64,000 nucleotides of DNA from Sulfitobacter sp. SK011 (GCF_003352065.1 NZ_CP025803.1:1550001-1614000); one strand, 5' to 3'; counted from the stretch's first letter, positions 45,100 to 54,657 are shown. Program-made: numbers and translations. Notes: generated from the letters alone by a model not told the origin.

Positions 45100-45786
45100 T
45101 TAAACGACTTTCACTTCCAGGCTTCCGAGCCCCTCAATGGTCAAGACCATCACATCACCCTTTTCGACGGCGGCCACACCAGAGGGCGTTCCCGACATGA
45201 TGACGTCGCCTGCCGCAAGCTCAAAGTATTCGGACAGATACGAGATCATCTCGGGCACCTTCCAGATCATCTGGTTCAGGTCGGCCTCCTGACGCAATTC
45301 GCCATTTACCTTCAGCTCAAGACGTCCCTGATCCAGATGTCCGGTTTCCGAGACGGGGTGCAGAGGGCCGCAGGGGGCGGACCGCTCGAAGGCTTTGCCA
45401 ATTTCCCATGGCCGCCCCATCTTTTTCTGGATGCCTTGCAGGTCGCGACGCGTCATGTCCAAAGACAGCCCATATCCAAACACATGGTCGAGCGCGTTGT
45501 CCAAAGAAATGTCTGTGCCGCCGGATTTCAAAGCGACAAGCAGCTCGGCCTCGTGGTGGACATCGCTGGATTGGGATGGGTAAGGGAATTCTCCTGACAG
45601 GTCCAGATTGTCAGGGTTTTTTTGAAAGAAAAACGGATCTTCGCGGTCCGGGTCGTGACCCATTTCGACCGCGTGGGCCGCATAGTTGCGACCAATGCAA
45701 TAAATCCGGCGTACCGGAAATTTCGCATCAGTTCCGGTCACCGGCAGGGCGACAATCGGCGGCGTTTCGATCACGTATTCAGTCAT
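45100..45786 (-). CDS. Fumarylacetoacetate hydrolase (FAH) family protein
   Basis: The 228-residue single FAH domain has IYCIGRNYAAHAVEMG, the metal ligand glutamates in SSDVHHEAELLVAL, the GYGLSLDMTRRDLQ block and GDVIMSGTPSGVAAVEKGD near the C-terminus. Such enzymes hydrolyse carbon-carbon bonds of acylpyruvates, decarboxylate or isomerise late ring-cleavage products. It is the first gene of the 12-gene operon and is divergent from the GntR regulator. Confidence 0.92.
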   Translation of the reverse strand: MTEYVIETPPIVALPVTGTDAKFPVRRIYCIGRNYAAHAVEMGHDPDREDPFFFQKNPDNLDLSGEFPYPSQSSDVHHEAELLVALKSGGTDISLDNALDHVFGYGLSLDMTRRDLQGIQKKMGRPWEIGKAFERSAPCGPLHPVSETGHLDQGRLELKVNGELRQEADLNQMIWKVPEMISYLSEYFELAAGDVIMSGTPSGVAAVEKGDVMVLTIEGLGSLEVKVV

Positions 45787-45895
45787 GTGAGGATTCCCTT
45801 GGATGGATGTTTTCAGGCCAAGCTTAGGGGGAAGTCATGCCAAGATCAATCGCAACCAATATCATCGTGAGGTAATAATTATATTGAAGAAGGCG

Positions 45896-45942
45896 ATTGA
45901 TCGGTGTTAACTGAACCAATATGGATAATTTGGTTGATCAAT
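45896..45942. promoter_or_regulatory. Candidate GntR/FCD operator over the regulator start
   Basis: A nested inverted repeat has an outer ATTGATC/GATCAAT pair (45896-45902 and 45936-45942) and an inner AACCAA/TTGGTT pair (45914-45919 and 45930-45935). The FadR-type ATG start at 45921 lies between the arms. Autorepression and control of the divergent operon are likely. Confidence 0.5.
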
Positions 45943-46649
45943 CTGCAGATGGTTTGGTTCCGCTCGCGCGGCGTGAACCCTCTGAAAGAGTGAATGACAT
46001 CGCTGCCTTACGCGCCTTTATTGTCGATGGGAATTATGCTTCAGGGGATCGGCTGCCCTCAGAGCGGGAGTTGATCGTCGAGTTGGGGATGAGCCGCAAT
46101 GCGCTGCGCAAGGCGCTGGATGCGCTGGACCATGATGGCACCATCTGGCGGCATGTCGGCAAGGGAACCTTTGTGGCCGCACAAGATGGTCAGCCAAGCG
46201 TTGGGGCGATTGAGCAGTTGAGCCGGCAAATGACACCCGTGAGAATGATTCAGGCGCGACTTTGCATTGAACCCTCATTGGCCCGTGAGGCGGCAATCCA
46301 TGCGTCTCGCAGCGCCATCGTCCAGATGAATCAAGCCAAAGATGCGGCACGGGCTGCGAACACCTGGGCCGAATACGAAACCCATGACGATCTGTTTCAC
46401 AGAAGGGTAGCACAGGCATCGGACAACATTTTGCTGCTGACGCTCTTTGATCACCTGAATGCCGTGCGGCGCGCCGTGTCAGGTGGCACCGTCGTGCGGG
46501 CCACGGCGCGCCCGACTGCGGAACATACCAGTTTTGATGAACATGACCGGATCGCCGCCGCAATCGAAGCGCGTGATCCGCACGCGGCGCATCTGGCGAT
46601 GCGAGGTCACATTGGATCGGTCTCGCACAGACTTTTTGGAGAGGTGTGA
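45921..46649 (+). CDS. GntR family regulator, FadR/FCD subfamily
   Basis: The 242-residue regulator has an N-terminal winged helix (ASGDRLPSERELIVELGMSRNALRKALDALDHDGTI in outline, residues ~38-75) and a C-terminal helical FCD ligand domain with metal-binding-type residues ARLCIEPSLAREAA, HDDLFHRRVA and HDRIAAAIEARDPHAA. These regulators usually repress catabolic operons and release on binding an organic acid. The operator overlaps its start, so a later start (for example GTG 45990) cannot be ruled out. Confidence 0.9.
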   Translation: MDNLVDQSADGLVPLARREPSERVNDIAALRAFIVDGNYASGDRLPSERELIVELGMSRNALRKALDALDHDGTIWRHVGKGTFVAAQDGQPSVGAIEQLSRQMTPVRMIQARLCIEPSLAREAAIHASRSAIVQMNQAKDAARAANTWAEYETHDDLFHRRVAQASDNILLLTLFDHLNAVRRAVSGGTVVRATARPTAEHTSFDEHDRIAAAIEARDPHAAHLAMRGHIGSVSHRLFGEV

Positions 46650-46737
46650 CAGCAGGACACGACGTGGGGGTAACAAGGCGAAACGTCGGACCCTCAGAAA
46701 AGATAAATCTGTATTATTCTCAGGGAGGAGAATTACG

Positions 46738-47712
46738 ATGACATTTCTCGGTAAACTGGCGGCGTTTGCGACCGCCGTGCCGGTCGCGATCTCGATGATG
46801 GTCTCGACGGTGCAGGCGGAACCCATTCGGATCGCTTTGGCGGAAACGCCTTCGGACGAATTGGCCGCATTCTTTGTCGCATTGGATCGGGCCAAGGCAA
46901 ACGGCCTTGACTACGAGTGGACCGCGTTTTCGGACGAGGAATTGGCCATTCAGGCGGTTCTGAGCGGCCAGATGGATATTGGCTTTGGCACGCCATATGC
47001 AGCAATGCAGCGCTCAAAAGCGCCGCTTCGCATCGTGTTCCAGCTGTCAAAGCTCAAGTTTTTTCCTGTGACCACCAAGAAATACAGCAGCCTGAATGAC
47101 CTGAACGGTGAACCGATCCTGCTGCATTCGCGCGGCGGTGGCACGGATTCGATTGCAAACGTGATCGAAGAACGGGTTGGTATCAAATTTGGTGACCGCT
47201 CTTATGTGCCGGGTTCGTCCAATCGCGTGGCCGCACTTCTTGGCGGACGAGCGGATGCCACAATCATCGACTTGTCCAACAAAAACAAACTGATGCGCAG
47301 CGAAGCTGCAGCGGGCTTCAACGTGCTGGAAATGTTCGAAGTAGAGGCCAGCGACGAGGCGCTTTTTGGCAATCTGACCTGGATTCAGGAAAACGAAGAG
47401 CAGGTGGACATCTTTGTCAAAGCGCTGGTCAGCGTCTGGCAGGACATGCACGAAGACCCCACCATCATTCGCCGCGAAACCAACCCTGATGGGCCAATCG
47501 GTCAACTGCCAAAAGAGATCCTGGACGAGCTTGACGGCTTTTATGCTGATGCGGTCGAGGGCGGTCTTTATGATCCAAACGGCGGTGGCCGCAAGGCAGC
47601 CATGGCTGACATGGAATGGTATTCCGCGGCCGGGCAGCTTGATGGTGACGCAAGCACACTGAACATCGAGGATTTCTGGTATCTGGCACCGCTCGATGCG
47701 GCGATGAAGTGA
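46738..47712 (+). CDS. ABC transporter solute-binding protein (NitT/TauA, NMT1 family)
   Basis: The 324-residue periplasmic receptor has a signal peptide at residues 1-27 (cut after VQA). EPIRIALAETPSDELAAFF follows, then the family's GQMDIGFG hinge and GGTDSIANVIEERVGIKF. NMT1-like receptors bind sulfonates, nitrate, pyrimidines, riboflavin or aromatic acids. GGGAGGAG precedes ATG 46738. It follows the GntR gene by 88 bp and is probably part of the same regulon. Confidence 0.9.
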   Translation: MTFLGKLAAFATAVPVAISMMVSTVQAEPIRIALAETPSDELAAFFVALDRAKANGLDYEWTAFSDEELAIQAVLSGQMDIGFGTPYAAMQRSKAPLRIVFQLSKLKFFPVTTKKYSSLNDLNGEPILLHSRGGGTDSIANVIEERVGIKFGDRSYVPGSSNRVAALLGGRADATIIDLSNKNKLMRSEAAAGFNVLEMFEVEASDEALFGNLTWIQENEEQVDIFVKALVSVWQDMHEDPTIIRRETNPDGPIGQLPKEILDELDGFYADAVEGGLYDPNGGGRKAAMADMEWYSAAGQLDGDASTLNIEDFWYLAPLDAAMK

Positions 47713-47726
47713 TCGAGTAATATCCT

Positions 47727-47756
47727 GACGCTGCGCCCTCGATTGGGCGCAGCGTC
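47727..47756 (+). promoter_or_regulatory. Intercistronic hairpin after the NitT-type binding-protein gene
   Basis: A perfect 12-bp GC-rich stem (47727-47738 with 47745-47756, loop TCGATT) lies 14 bp after the stop and 33 bp before the permease. A pyrimidine tract follows rather than a pure T-run, so partial termination is possible. Confidence 0.78.
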
Positions 47757-47789
47757 CCTTTCCCCGTCAACCCTCGGGACAAATATTCA

Positions 47790-48551
47790 ATGCTCAACCG
47801 TTCCCTCGTGCTAAAGCTGTTGTCCGCCCTGATCCTTTTTGGTGGCTGGGAGATCGCTGGCCGGATACCCGTTAGCTTCGCATTCCCGACATTTCTTGAA
47901 TCGATGTCCGCGCTGTGGCGCATGATCGGTGATGGCACCATGCTGGAAGCCTACGCAGAGACATTGCAGCCGCTAGTGGTTGGTGTCGCCATATCTGCGG
48001 TTCTTGGCATCGCCATCGGCCTTTGGGTCGGGTTGAACAATTTCTTCGACTGGCTTTTTTCGCCAATTTTCATCGTGATGCAGGCCGCCCCTCTCGCGGC
48101 GCTTATTCCACTTTTGGTGCTGGCCTACGGAATCGGGCTGACCTCCAAGGTCATGGTTGTCTGCATTATGGCCATGCCTGTTATCGTGCTGAACACCAGC
48201 AGTGCCGTGCGCAACACACCTGAATCAATCAAGGAAATGGGCCGCTCATTTTTGGCGAGCGATATGTCGATCATGCTCAAGATCATCATCCCCGCCGCAT
48301 CACCGGTGATTTTCGCCGGTCTGCGTCTGGGTGTCTCGGCGGGGTTCATCGGGGCCATTCTGGCCGAACTCAAGATCACACCAACCGGCGTTGGCGATAT
48401 CATTACCTACAGCCGGTCAATCGCCGATTATCCCAGCATGTATGCTGCTATCTTTTCGATCATCCTGCTTGCGGTTTTGTTTTTGAACCTGCTGGAACGC
48501 ATCGAATCCATTCTCTTCAAAGGAAATCAACGTGGTTATGTCTCCGACTGA
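47790..48551 (+). CDS. ABC transporter permease (SsuC/TauC type), first copy
   Basis: The 253-residue permease has six hydrophobic segments and the EAA loop ESIKEMGRSFLASDMSIMLKIIIPAASPVI in outline near residues 150-180. The N-terminal FPTFLESMSALWRMIGDG is typical. It is one of two different permeases of this importer, which likely form a heterodimer. Its 3' end overlaps the ATPase gene by 20 bp. Confidence 0.92.
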   Translation: MLNRSLVLKLLSALILFGGWEIAGRIPVSFAFPTFLESMSALWRMIGDGTMLEAYAETLQPLVVGVAISAVLGIAIGLWVGLNNFFDWLFSPIFIVMQAAPLAALIPLLVLAYGIGLTSKVMVVCIMAMPVIVLNTSSAVRNTPESIKEMGRSFLASDMSIMLKIIIPAASPVIFAGLRLGVSAGFIGAILAELKITPTGVGDIITYSRSIADYPSMYAAIFSIILLAVLFLNLLERIESILFKGNQRGYVSD

Positions 48552-49338
48552 AATGGCCGCCGCACCGGCAATCACGCCCGCATTCGAAAGCGCGGTGTCG
48601 ACGCGCAACATCTCCAAGAACTACGGGGATGTTGAGGCACTGCGCGACTTGTCCCTCGAATTTCCGCGCGGCCAGCTGACCTCGCTGCTTGGGCCATCCG
48701 GCTGCGGCAAGACAACCTTGCTCAAGATCATCGCCGGGTTGTTGGAACCAACGTCCGGTGTGGTCGAGGTTAACGGCGAAAAGGTGACGGGCCCCGGACC
48801 GGACCGCGCGTTTGTGTTTCAGGATTTTGCTTTGCTGCCCTGGGCCACGGTGATGCGCAACGTCGCCTTTGGCCTTGAGATGCGCGGGGTCGCAAAATCG
48901 GAGCGGGAAGATATTGCCGCCAAGTACATCAAAGAGGTCGGGCTTGCCGGTTTCGAGCAGAGCTATCCACACGAGCTGTCCGGCGGCATGCGTCAACGTG
49001 TTGGTCTTGCGCGCGCTTTGTCGGTTGATGCACAGGTGCTGTTGATGGACGAGCCGTTCTCGGCGGTCGATGAGCAGACCCGTCGCAAGTTTCAGGAGGA
49101 CTTGCTGTCGCTGGTGCAGAATGAGAACAAGACCTTTATCTTCGTGACCCACTCCATCGAAGAGGCGGTCTATGTCTCTGACCAGATTGCCATTCTGCTG
49201 CCCCGCCCAAGCCGCGTGCATGAAATCATCCGGCCCAGCAGTTTTCGCAACAAGGGTGTCGACAACATTCGCCGCGATTCAGAATACCTCGATATTGTTG
49301 ATGATATCTGGGCGTCGTTGCGGACCTATGTGGAGTAG
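48532..49338 (+). CDS. ABC transporter ATP-binding protein (SsuB/TauB type)
   Basis: The 268-residue ATPase has Walker A GPSGCGKTTLLK, the Q-loop in FVFQDFALLPWATV, signature LSGGMRQRVGLARAL, Walker B VLLMDEPFSAVDE and switch His in THSIEEA. GTG 48532 is chosen because AAGGA lies seven bases upstream; ATGs at 48538 and 48553 are alternatives. It energises both flanking permeases. Confidence 0.95.
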   Translation: MVMSPTEMAAAPAITPAFESAVSTRNISKNYGDVEALRDLSLEFPRGQLTSLLGPSGCGKTTLLKIIAGLLEPTSGVVEVNGEKVTGPGPDRAFVFQDFALLPWATVMRNVAFGLEMRGVAKSEREDIAAKYIKEVGLAGFEQSYPHELSGGMRQRVGLARALSVDAQVLLMDEPFSAVDEQTRRKFQEDLLSLVQNENKTFIFVTHSIEEAVYVSDQIAILLPRPSRVHEIIRPSSFRNKGVDNIRRDSEYLDIVDDIWASLRTYVE

Positions 49339-49347
49339 GGGCGTGCC

Positions 49348-50100
49348 ATGAAAGTTTTTGGATATCACTTGCCGGGCATGTCGTCTTTGCTGGTCTGGGG
49401 GCTCCTGTGGGAGATCGTCGGCCAGTTGAAACTTACCTTTTTTGTGCCACCGCTCTCCAAGGTAATGCTGACGCTTTTTGAGGTCATCGGCACCCCGGCA
49501 TTCCAGAAGGCGCTGGCCGAAACAGCATATGCGTTCAGCGCGGGGGTCTTTTTTGCAATCATCATTGGTATTCCGGTGGGTATTCTGATGGGCAAAAGCC
49601 GCCTGTTGGATGAACTGCTGCTGCCTTGGGTCAATGTATTTCTCAGCGCCCCGCTGACTGCGCTGGTGCCGGTGCTGATGGTGCTGTTTGGGTTTGGCAT
49701 GAAGTCAATCATCATCACCACGACGCTTTTCGCGATCTGGATCATCATTCTGAACTCACGTGCCGGCGTGAAGCAGATCAACAGATCGCTGGTGGAAATG
49801 GCGCACAGCTTTGGTGCCTCGCCTTTCAATGCATTCTTCAAAATATACTTCTGGGCGGCGCTGCCGGAAATTCTGGGCGGTGTGCGCATCGGCATCATCC
49901 GCGCCGTGAAGGGTGTGATCATTGGTCAGCTTTTGATTTCGATCGTGGGTTTTGGCGCGTTGTTCGAGCTTTATTCTGCGAACTTTCTGATGTCGCATTT
50001 CTGGGCGGTGCTTTTGGTGCTCTTTGCCCTGGCCTTCACCATATCAGAATTCCTCGCCTATCTGGAACGCCGGGTCGCCTATTACGCCGCAAAACGGTAA
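49348..50100 (+). CDS. ABC transporter permease (SsuC/TauC type), second copy
   Basis: This 250-residue second permease is clearly diverged from the first. It has an N-terminal LWEIVGQLKLTFFVPPLSKV and the EAA loop INRSLVEMAHSFGASPFNAFFKIYFWAALPEI in outline. It closes the four-gene importer, 9 bp after the ATPase gene. The pair of unlike permeases suggests a heterodimeric channel. Confidence 0.92.
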   Translation: MKVFGYHLPGMSSLLVWGLLWEIVGQLKLTFFVPPLSKVMLTLFEVIGTPAFQKALAETAYAFSAGVFFAIIIGIPVGILMGKSRLLDELLLPWVNVFLSAPLTALVPVLMVLFGFGMKSIIITTTLFAIWIIILNSRAGVKQINRSLVEMAHSFGASPFNAFFKIYFWAALPEILGGVRIGIIRAVKGVIIGQLLISIVGFGALFELYSANFLMSHFWAVLLVLFALAFTISEFLAYLERRVAYYAAKR

Positions 50101-50210
50101 GAGGGCTTTAGACATATCCATCCAGTTTTGCGCGCAGATAGTGCGATTGCAAAGTGGACTCTTTGGCCGCGAAAGGATACGGGGCAGGGAGGTAAGCAAA
50201 GGTAAATCAA

Positions 50211-52439
50211 ATGGCTAACAGCACGTCTCCCGACATCATATACACCAAAGTTGACGAGGCACCGCAACTTGCGTCTGCGTCCTTGTTGCCGATCATCCGC
50301 GTCTTCGCGACAGCGGCGGGTATTTCCATCGGGACAAAGGACATTTCGCTGGCTGGGCGCATCATTGCCGCCTTTCCTGAGCGCCTGACAGATGCGCAGC
50401 GGCAGCCTGACGACCTCGCGGAGCTTGGCGAACTGGTGAAAAACCCAGAAGCAAATGTCATCAAACTCCCAAACATTTCGGCCTCTGGCCCGCAGCTTCT
50501 TGCGGCCATAAAGGAATTGCAGTCGCAAGGGTATGACCTGCCTGACTATCCCGAAGAGCCAGGCTCGGACGCAGAGAAAAAAGCCCGCGCAAAGTATGAC
50601 GCGATCAAAGGCTCGGCAGTCAACCCGGTACTGCGCGAAGGGAATTCGGATCGGCGTGCGGCCGTTGCCGTCAAGAAATACGCAATGGCAAACCCGCATT
50701 CGATGGGCACCTGGGCATCAGACAGCAAGACCCGCGTCTCAACCATGTCCAAGGGCGATTTTCGCTCCAATGAAACATCCGTCACCTTGACAGAGGCACA
50801 GGCCGGGCCGGCGCGTATCGAACATACAGCCCCCGATGGCACGGTCACCGTTCTCAAAGACGGCGTGACATTCCCCGCAGGCACAATCGTGGACGCGACG
50901 TTCATGTCCGCAAAGGCACTTGATGCCTTCCTGACCGAACAGATCGACGCAACAAAGGCTGAAGGGACGCTGTTTTCGATACACCTGAAAGCAACGATGA
51001 TGAAGGTGTCTGACCCCATTCTGTTCGGTCATGCAGTCCATGCGTTTCTGAAACCTGTTTTTGACAAATATGCATCGGAATTGGCTGCGGCAGGTGTCGA
51101 TGCGAATTCCGGGCTTGGCACGATGTTCGCCACGCTTGAGGGGATGACCGACGGCGACGTGATCAAGGGCGAGATTGATGCCCTAATGGCCGAGCGTCCG
51201 CCGCTCTACATGGTGAATTCGGACAAAGGCATTACCAACCTGCATGTGCCATCTGACGTCATCATTGACGCCTCAATCCCTGCGCTGATCCGTGCAGGTG
51301 GCAAAGGCTGGGGACCGGATGGCAAGGAAGCCGACACCAATTGTGTGATCCCTGACAGCTCATACGCGCCCGTTTATGACGAGGCGATAGCCTATTTCAA
51401 AGAGACCGGTGCGCTTGATCCGACAACGGCAGGCACAGTGCAGAACGTGGGGCTTATGGCCCAAAAAGCCGAAGAATACGGCTCGCATCCAACAACTTTC
51501 GAAATCCCTGCCGACGGCACCGTGTCGATGATTGCGGCGAACGGCGACGTTATCCATGAACACCGTGTTGAAAAGGGCGACATCTGGCGCTCGGCCTCTA
51601 CCAGAAAAGCACCGATCGAAAACTGGGTGCAACTGGCCATCGAGCGGCAGAAAGCGGAAGGCTGTGACGCCATATTCTGGCTGGACGAAACCCGTGCCCA
51701 TGACGCGGAACTGATCAAACTGGTCAAGCCTTTGCTGGCTGCGGCAGGGGTTGCAGAAAATTTCAAGATCATGGCACCACGCGCGGCCACACGCGTTTCG
51801 TTTGAGATGATCAGACGGGGTGAAACCACAATTGCGATTACCGGCAACGTGTTGCGCGACTACCTGACAGACCTGTTTCCCATTCTCGAACTTGGGACCT
51901 CCGCAAAGATGCTGTCGATCGTCAAACTGATGAATGGCGGCGGCCTGTTTGAAACCGGGGCAGGTGGGTCAGCCCCCAAACATGTGCAACAGCTGATGGA
52001 AGAAAACCATCTGCGCTGGGATTCGCTAGGTGAATTTTGCGCATTGGGCGAGAGCCTGAAGTATTTCGGCACGGTCACTGGCAATGCGCGCGCCTCGATT
52101 TTGGGGGCCGCGGTCGATGCGGCCACGCAAGGCATTCTGGATAACAACAAGTCGCCGGGCCGAAAGCTCGGTCAGCCGGATAACCGCGACAGCCATTTCT
52201 ATTTTGCGCTCTATTGGGCGCAGGCGCTTGCCGCGCAAACAAAAGACAGTGGGCTGGCCGATCACTTTGCCCCCATTGCCGAGGCGCTGTCAGGCAATGA
52301 AGATCTGATTGTCCGTGAGCTGCACGAAGGGCGCGGCAAGGAGGTGGATATTGGGGGTTACTACCATACCGATCCCGAAAAGACGGACGCGGTTATGGCA
52401 CCATCGGCCACTTTGAACCGAATTCTCGGCAAAGGTTGA
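50211..52439 (+). CDS. icd: Isocitrate dehydrogenase, NADP-dependent, monomeric
   Basis: The 742-residue protein is of the monomeric IDH type (usually ~740 residues), unrelated in length to the common ~400-residue dimeric enzyme. It makes 2-oxoglutarate, CO2 and NADPH in the TCA cycle. Typical segments: [20 protein letters not shown] at the start, [34 protein letters not shown] in outline, [19 protein letters not shown] and the substrate/NADP region [15 protein letters not shown] terminator-like hairpin follows. It stands alone. Confidence 0.96.
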   Translation: MANSTSPDIIYTKVDEAPQLASASLLPIIRVFATAAGISIGTKDISLAGRIIAAFPERLTDAQRQPDDLAELGELVKNPEANVIKLPNISASGPQLLAAIKELQSQGYDLPDYPEEPGSDAEKKARAKYDAIKGSAVNPVLREGNSDRRAAVAVKKYAMANPHSMGTWASDSKTRVSTMSKGDFRSNETSVTLTEAQAGPARIEHTAPDGTVTVLKDGVTFPAGTIVDATFMSAKALDAFLTEQIDATKAEGTLFSIHLKATMMKVSDPILFGHAVHAFLKPVFDKYASELAAAGVDANSGLGTMFATLEGMTDGDVIKGEIDALMAERPPLYMVNSDKGITNLHVPSDVIIDASIPALIRAGGKGWGPDGKEADTNCVIPDSSYAPVYDEAIAYFKETGALDPTTAGTVQNVGLMAQKAEEYGSHPTTFEIPADGTVSMIAANGDVIHEHRVEKGDIWRSASTRKAPIENWVQLAIERQKAEGCDAIFWLDETRAHDAELIKLVKPLLAAAGVAENFKIMAPRAATRVSFEMIRRGETTIAITGNVLRDYLTDLFPILELGTSAKMLSIVKLMNGGGLFETGAGGSAPKHVQQLMEENHLRWDSLGEFCALGESLKYFGTVTGNARASILGAAVDAATQGILDNNKSPGRKLGQPDNRDSHFYFALYWAQALAAQTKDSGLADHFAPIAEALSGNEDLIVRELHEGRGKEVDIGGYYHTDPEKTDAVMAPSATLNRILGKG

Positions 52440-52460
52440 TCCACACGTAACAGGGCTTTG

Positions 52461-52500
52461 GGTCGTTTTCATTCCTGACCGGGGTGGAAACGACCTTTCC
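52461..52500 (+). terminator. Terminator-like hairpin after icd
   Basis: A 10-bp stem (52461-52470 with 52486-52495, one G-U pair, 15-base loop) is followed by TTTCCTT. It also ends close to the convergent LysR gene. Confidence 0.55.
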
Positions 52501-52516
52501 TTGCTTTCGACAGGCG

Positions 52517-53401
52517 TCACAAGGCATCCCACACCTGCCGCCCGATTTTGTCGAGCCGATCATGCGAGCAGAAAAGCGACAACGTGAGCGTCGCCTGCCA
52601 GGCCTCGCCCCCGACCGGGGTCACCAGCCCTGCGGCCAATTCCTCGGCCACCACGCTTTCTGGCAGCCACGCAACGCCACTGCCCGATAACATCCTGCGT
52701 TTGATCGCTTCGGTCAGCGCATCCATGTACCGCAGTGCAAGGGGGGGCGTGCGCGCGCCGATCGTCTGCTCGACCACGGCACCAAGGAAACTGCTGGGAT
52801 CATAGCCCAGGTAGGGAATTGCATCGCGCCCGGAATCGTCAAGGTCCCAACCATTCGAACGCGCCGCATTCATTTGCGCGACAGGGATCATTTGTTCGGT
52901 GCCGATGTCCTTGCGGGCGAATTGCTTTTCTTCGAATACGGGCTGTACGTCCTTGTGTCGATAATACAGCAAAAAATCGCAGGTCCCCTCGGACAGCAGC
53001 TGGCAACAGGTCCGAAGGTTGTCTGAATAGACCCGCACCCGCAGGTTCGGGATGAGATCTTCGAATTCCTTAATCCGCCCGGTCAGATAATTGACAGAAA
53101 TGGTGTGCAGCACGGCAAACCGCTGAAAGGCTGTGACACCACGTTCCTGGGCACGCAGGGTTTGCCGTATGTCGGACAGATTCGAAAGCGATTCCAGTGC
53201 AACAGGCAAAAATTGCTGGCCCGCCTCTGACAGTTGAACAGGATAGCTCGACCGCTGGATCAGCGGCACCCCCAGCCAGTTTTCCAACGACTTGATGCGC
53301 CGGCTGAAAGCAGACTGCGTGATGTTCCGCTCTTCGGCGGCACGGGTGAAATTCAGCGTGCGCGCCAAACACGCGAAGTCGCCCAACCAGTTTATGTCCA
53401 T
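52517..53401 (-). CDS. LysR family regulator next to TRAP operon
   Basis: The 294-residue LysR protein starts MDINWLGDFACLARTLNFTRAAEERNITQSAFSRRIKSLE (winged helix, residues ~2-60, in outline), and its effector domain has FLLYYRHKD and LSGSGVAWLPESVV. GGGAGGC precedes ATG 53401; the open frame upstream adds 20 unsupported residues. It is divergent from the second TRAP transporter, its likely target. Confidence 0.89.
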   Translation of the reverse strand: MDINWLGDFACLARTLNFTRAAEERNITQSAFSRRIKSLENWLGVPLIQRSSYPVQLSEAGQQFLPVALESLSNLSDIRQTLRAQERGVTAFQRFAVLHTISVNYLTGRIKEFEDLIPNLRVRVYSDNLRTCCQLLSEGTCDFLLYYRHKDVQPVFEEKQFARKDIGTEQMIPVAQMNAARSNGWDLDDSGRDAIPYLGYDPSSFLGAVVEQTIGARTPPLALRYMDALTEAIKRRMLSGSGVAWLPESVVAEELAAGLVTPVGGEAWQATLTLSLFCSHDRLDKIGRQVWDAL

Positions 53402-53619
53402 TTCTGCGCCTCCCAGAACAGCAGTAGTCCATGATTTATAACAACTATGCAATATCCGCATGATTTGATGTGGTATTTGAGTTGGCTTTTTTCCGGGTCC
53501 GCCGCGTAGCGTTGAAGTTAGGCATTCTGGGTTCGGCTGTGCGCGGCCGGTCAGACAGCTGAAGGTCGGGCCGGGGAGGAAACCGTAAGGCGCGCCTGAA
53601 ATCTTTTTGGGAGGAAACC

Positions 53620-54615
53620 ATGACTATATCTTTGAAATCAACGACGGCCATTGCTGCTGTATTGGCTGTCGGCATGACGGCAGGCACAGCAACCGCCGAA
53701 ACAACCCTGCGTCTCAGCACCTACGTCAACGAGTCCGACATCCGTTACGAAGGCTTTACACATTTTGCCGACCTTGTTGCCGAAAAAACCGGCGGCTCTG
53801 TGAAGGTCGAAATCTTTCCGTCTGCTACGCTGCATGGCTGGTCTGAAGGTGTAGATTCCGTTCAAGGGGGCGTTTCCGACATCAGCTGGATCAATGCGGA
53901 CAACCGGCTGCCCTGCTATGCTGTCACCTCGCTTTATCCGGCTGAAGTCAGCCTCGAAAACCAAACCGGTCTCGATGCGGCCTATGCTGAACTGATCCGT
54001 GACGAAGCCGCGAACGCAGGCCTTACACCGCTCTTCAACTCCAACTACTCTTACGATCAGGAATGGTGGTTCGAAGAAGGCATTGATGACATTGGCAACC
54101 TTGACGGCAAGCTTGTCCGCTCAATCGGGCCGTTGGTCAGCATGATGATCGAAACATGGGGCGGTGAGCCGGTGTTTGTGGCACCCAAAGAGGTGTTTCA
54201 GTCAGCCGAACGTGGTGTTGTTGACGGCATCAACATGGGTGTTGCGACCTACAGCTCCTGGAAGCTGTGGACAGTGATGCCTTATATGGTCAATGCGAAC
54301 CTGTTTTATGGCAACATTCAGTACATGATCAACAAGGACAAGTTCGATGCGCTGACCGCAGAAGAGCAAACAGCGCTGACAACCGCTGCGTCCGAAACCG
54401 AAAGCTGGTTGCAGCCACGTTACGAGGCATGGGTTGATCAGCAGGTTGGCAACGCGGTCATGCAGGGCGGTGGTGCCGCTGTGTCGATCCCGGATGACAA
54501 GCGCGCAGAGCTGATTGCGAGTGTTAAGCCGAAATGGGACGAGACCGTGAACGAAGCTTGCGGTGCCGAAATGGCGGACAGCATCCGGTCTCTTCTGGCA
54601 AGTCACGCGCCCTAA
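53620..54615 (+). CDS. dctP: TRAP transporter solute-binding protein (DctP type), second system
   Basis: The 331-residue extracytoplasmic receptor has a signal peptide at residues 1-26 (cut after ATA). The DctP core follows: LRLSTYVNESDIRYEGFTHFADLVAEKTGGSVKVEIFPSATL in outline, DGKLVRSIGPLVSMMIETWGGEPVFVAPKEVFQSAERGVVDGI in outline. GGGAGGAAACC precedes ATG 53620. It is only distantly related to the first DctP of this window, so it has a different ligand. Confidence 0.92.
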   Translation: MTISLKSTTAIAAVLAVGMTAGTATAETTLRLSTYVNESDIRYEGFTHFADLVAEKTGGSVKVEIFPSATLHGWSEGVDSVQGGVSDISWINADNRLPCYAVTSLYPAEVSLENQTGLDAAYAELIRDEAANAGLTPLFNSNYSYDQEWWFEEGIDDIGNLDGKLVRSIGPLVSMMIETWGGEPVFVAPKEVFQSAERGVVDGINMGVATYSSWKLWTVMPYMVNANLFYGNIQYMINKDKFDALTAEEQTALTTAASETESWLQPRYEAWVDQQVGNAVMQGGGAAVSIPDDKRAELIASVKPKWDETVNEACGAEMADSIRSLLASHAP

Positions 54616-54629
54616 ACACATCTCCCGGT

Positions 54630-54657
54630 GGTGGTCCCTCTGGTTTGAGGGGCCGCC
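54630..54657 (+). promoter_or_regulatory. Intercistronic hairpin dctP-dctQ, second TRAP system
   Basis: An 11-bp stem with two G-U pairs (54630-54640 with 54647-54657, loop TGGTTT) begins 14 bp after the stop and is followed by AACTTTTCATTTTT. It may be a partial terminator. Confidence 0.68.
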
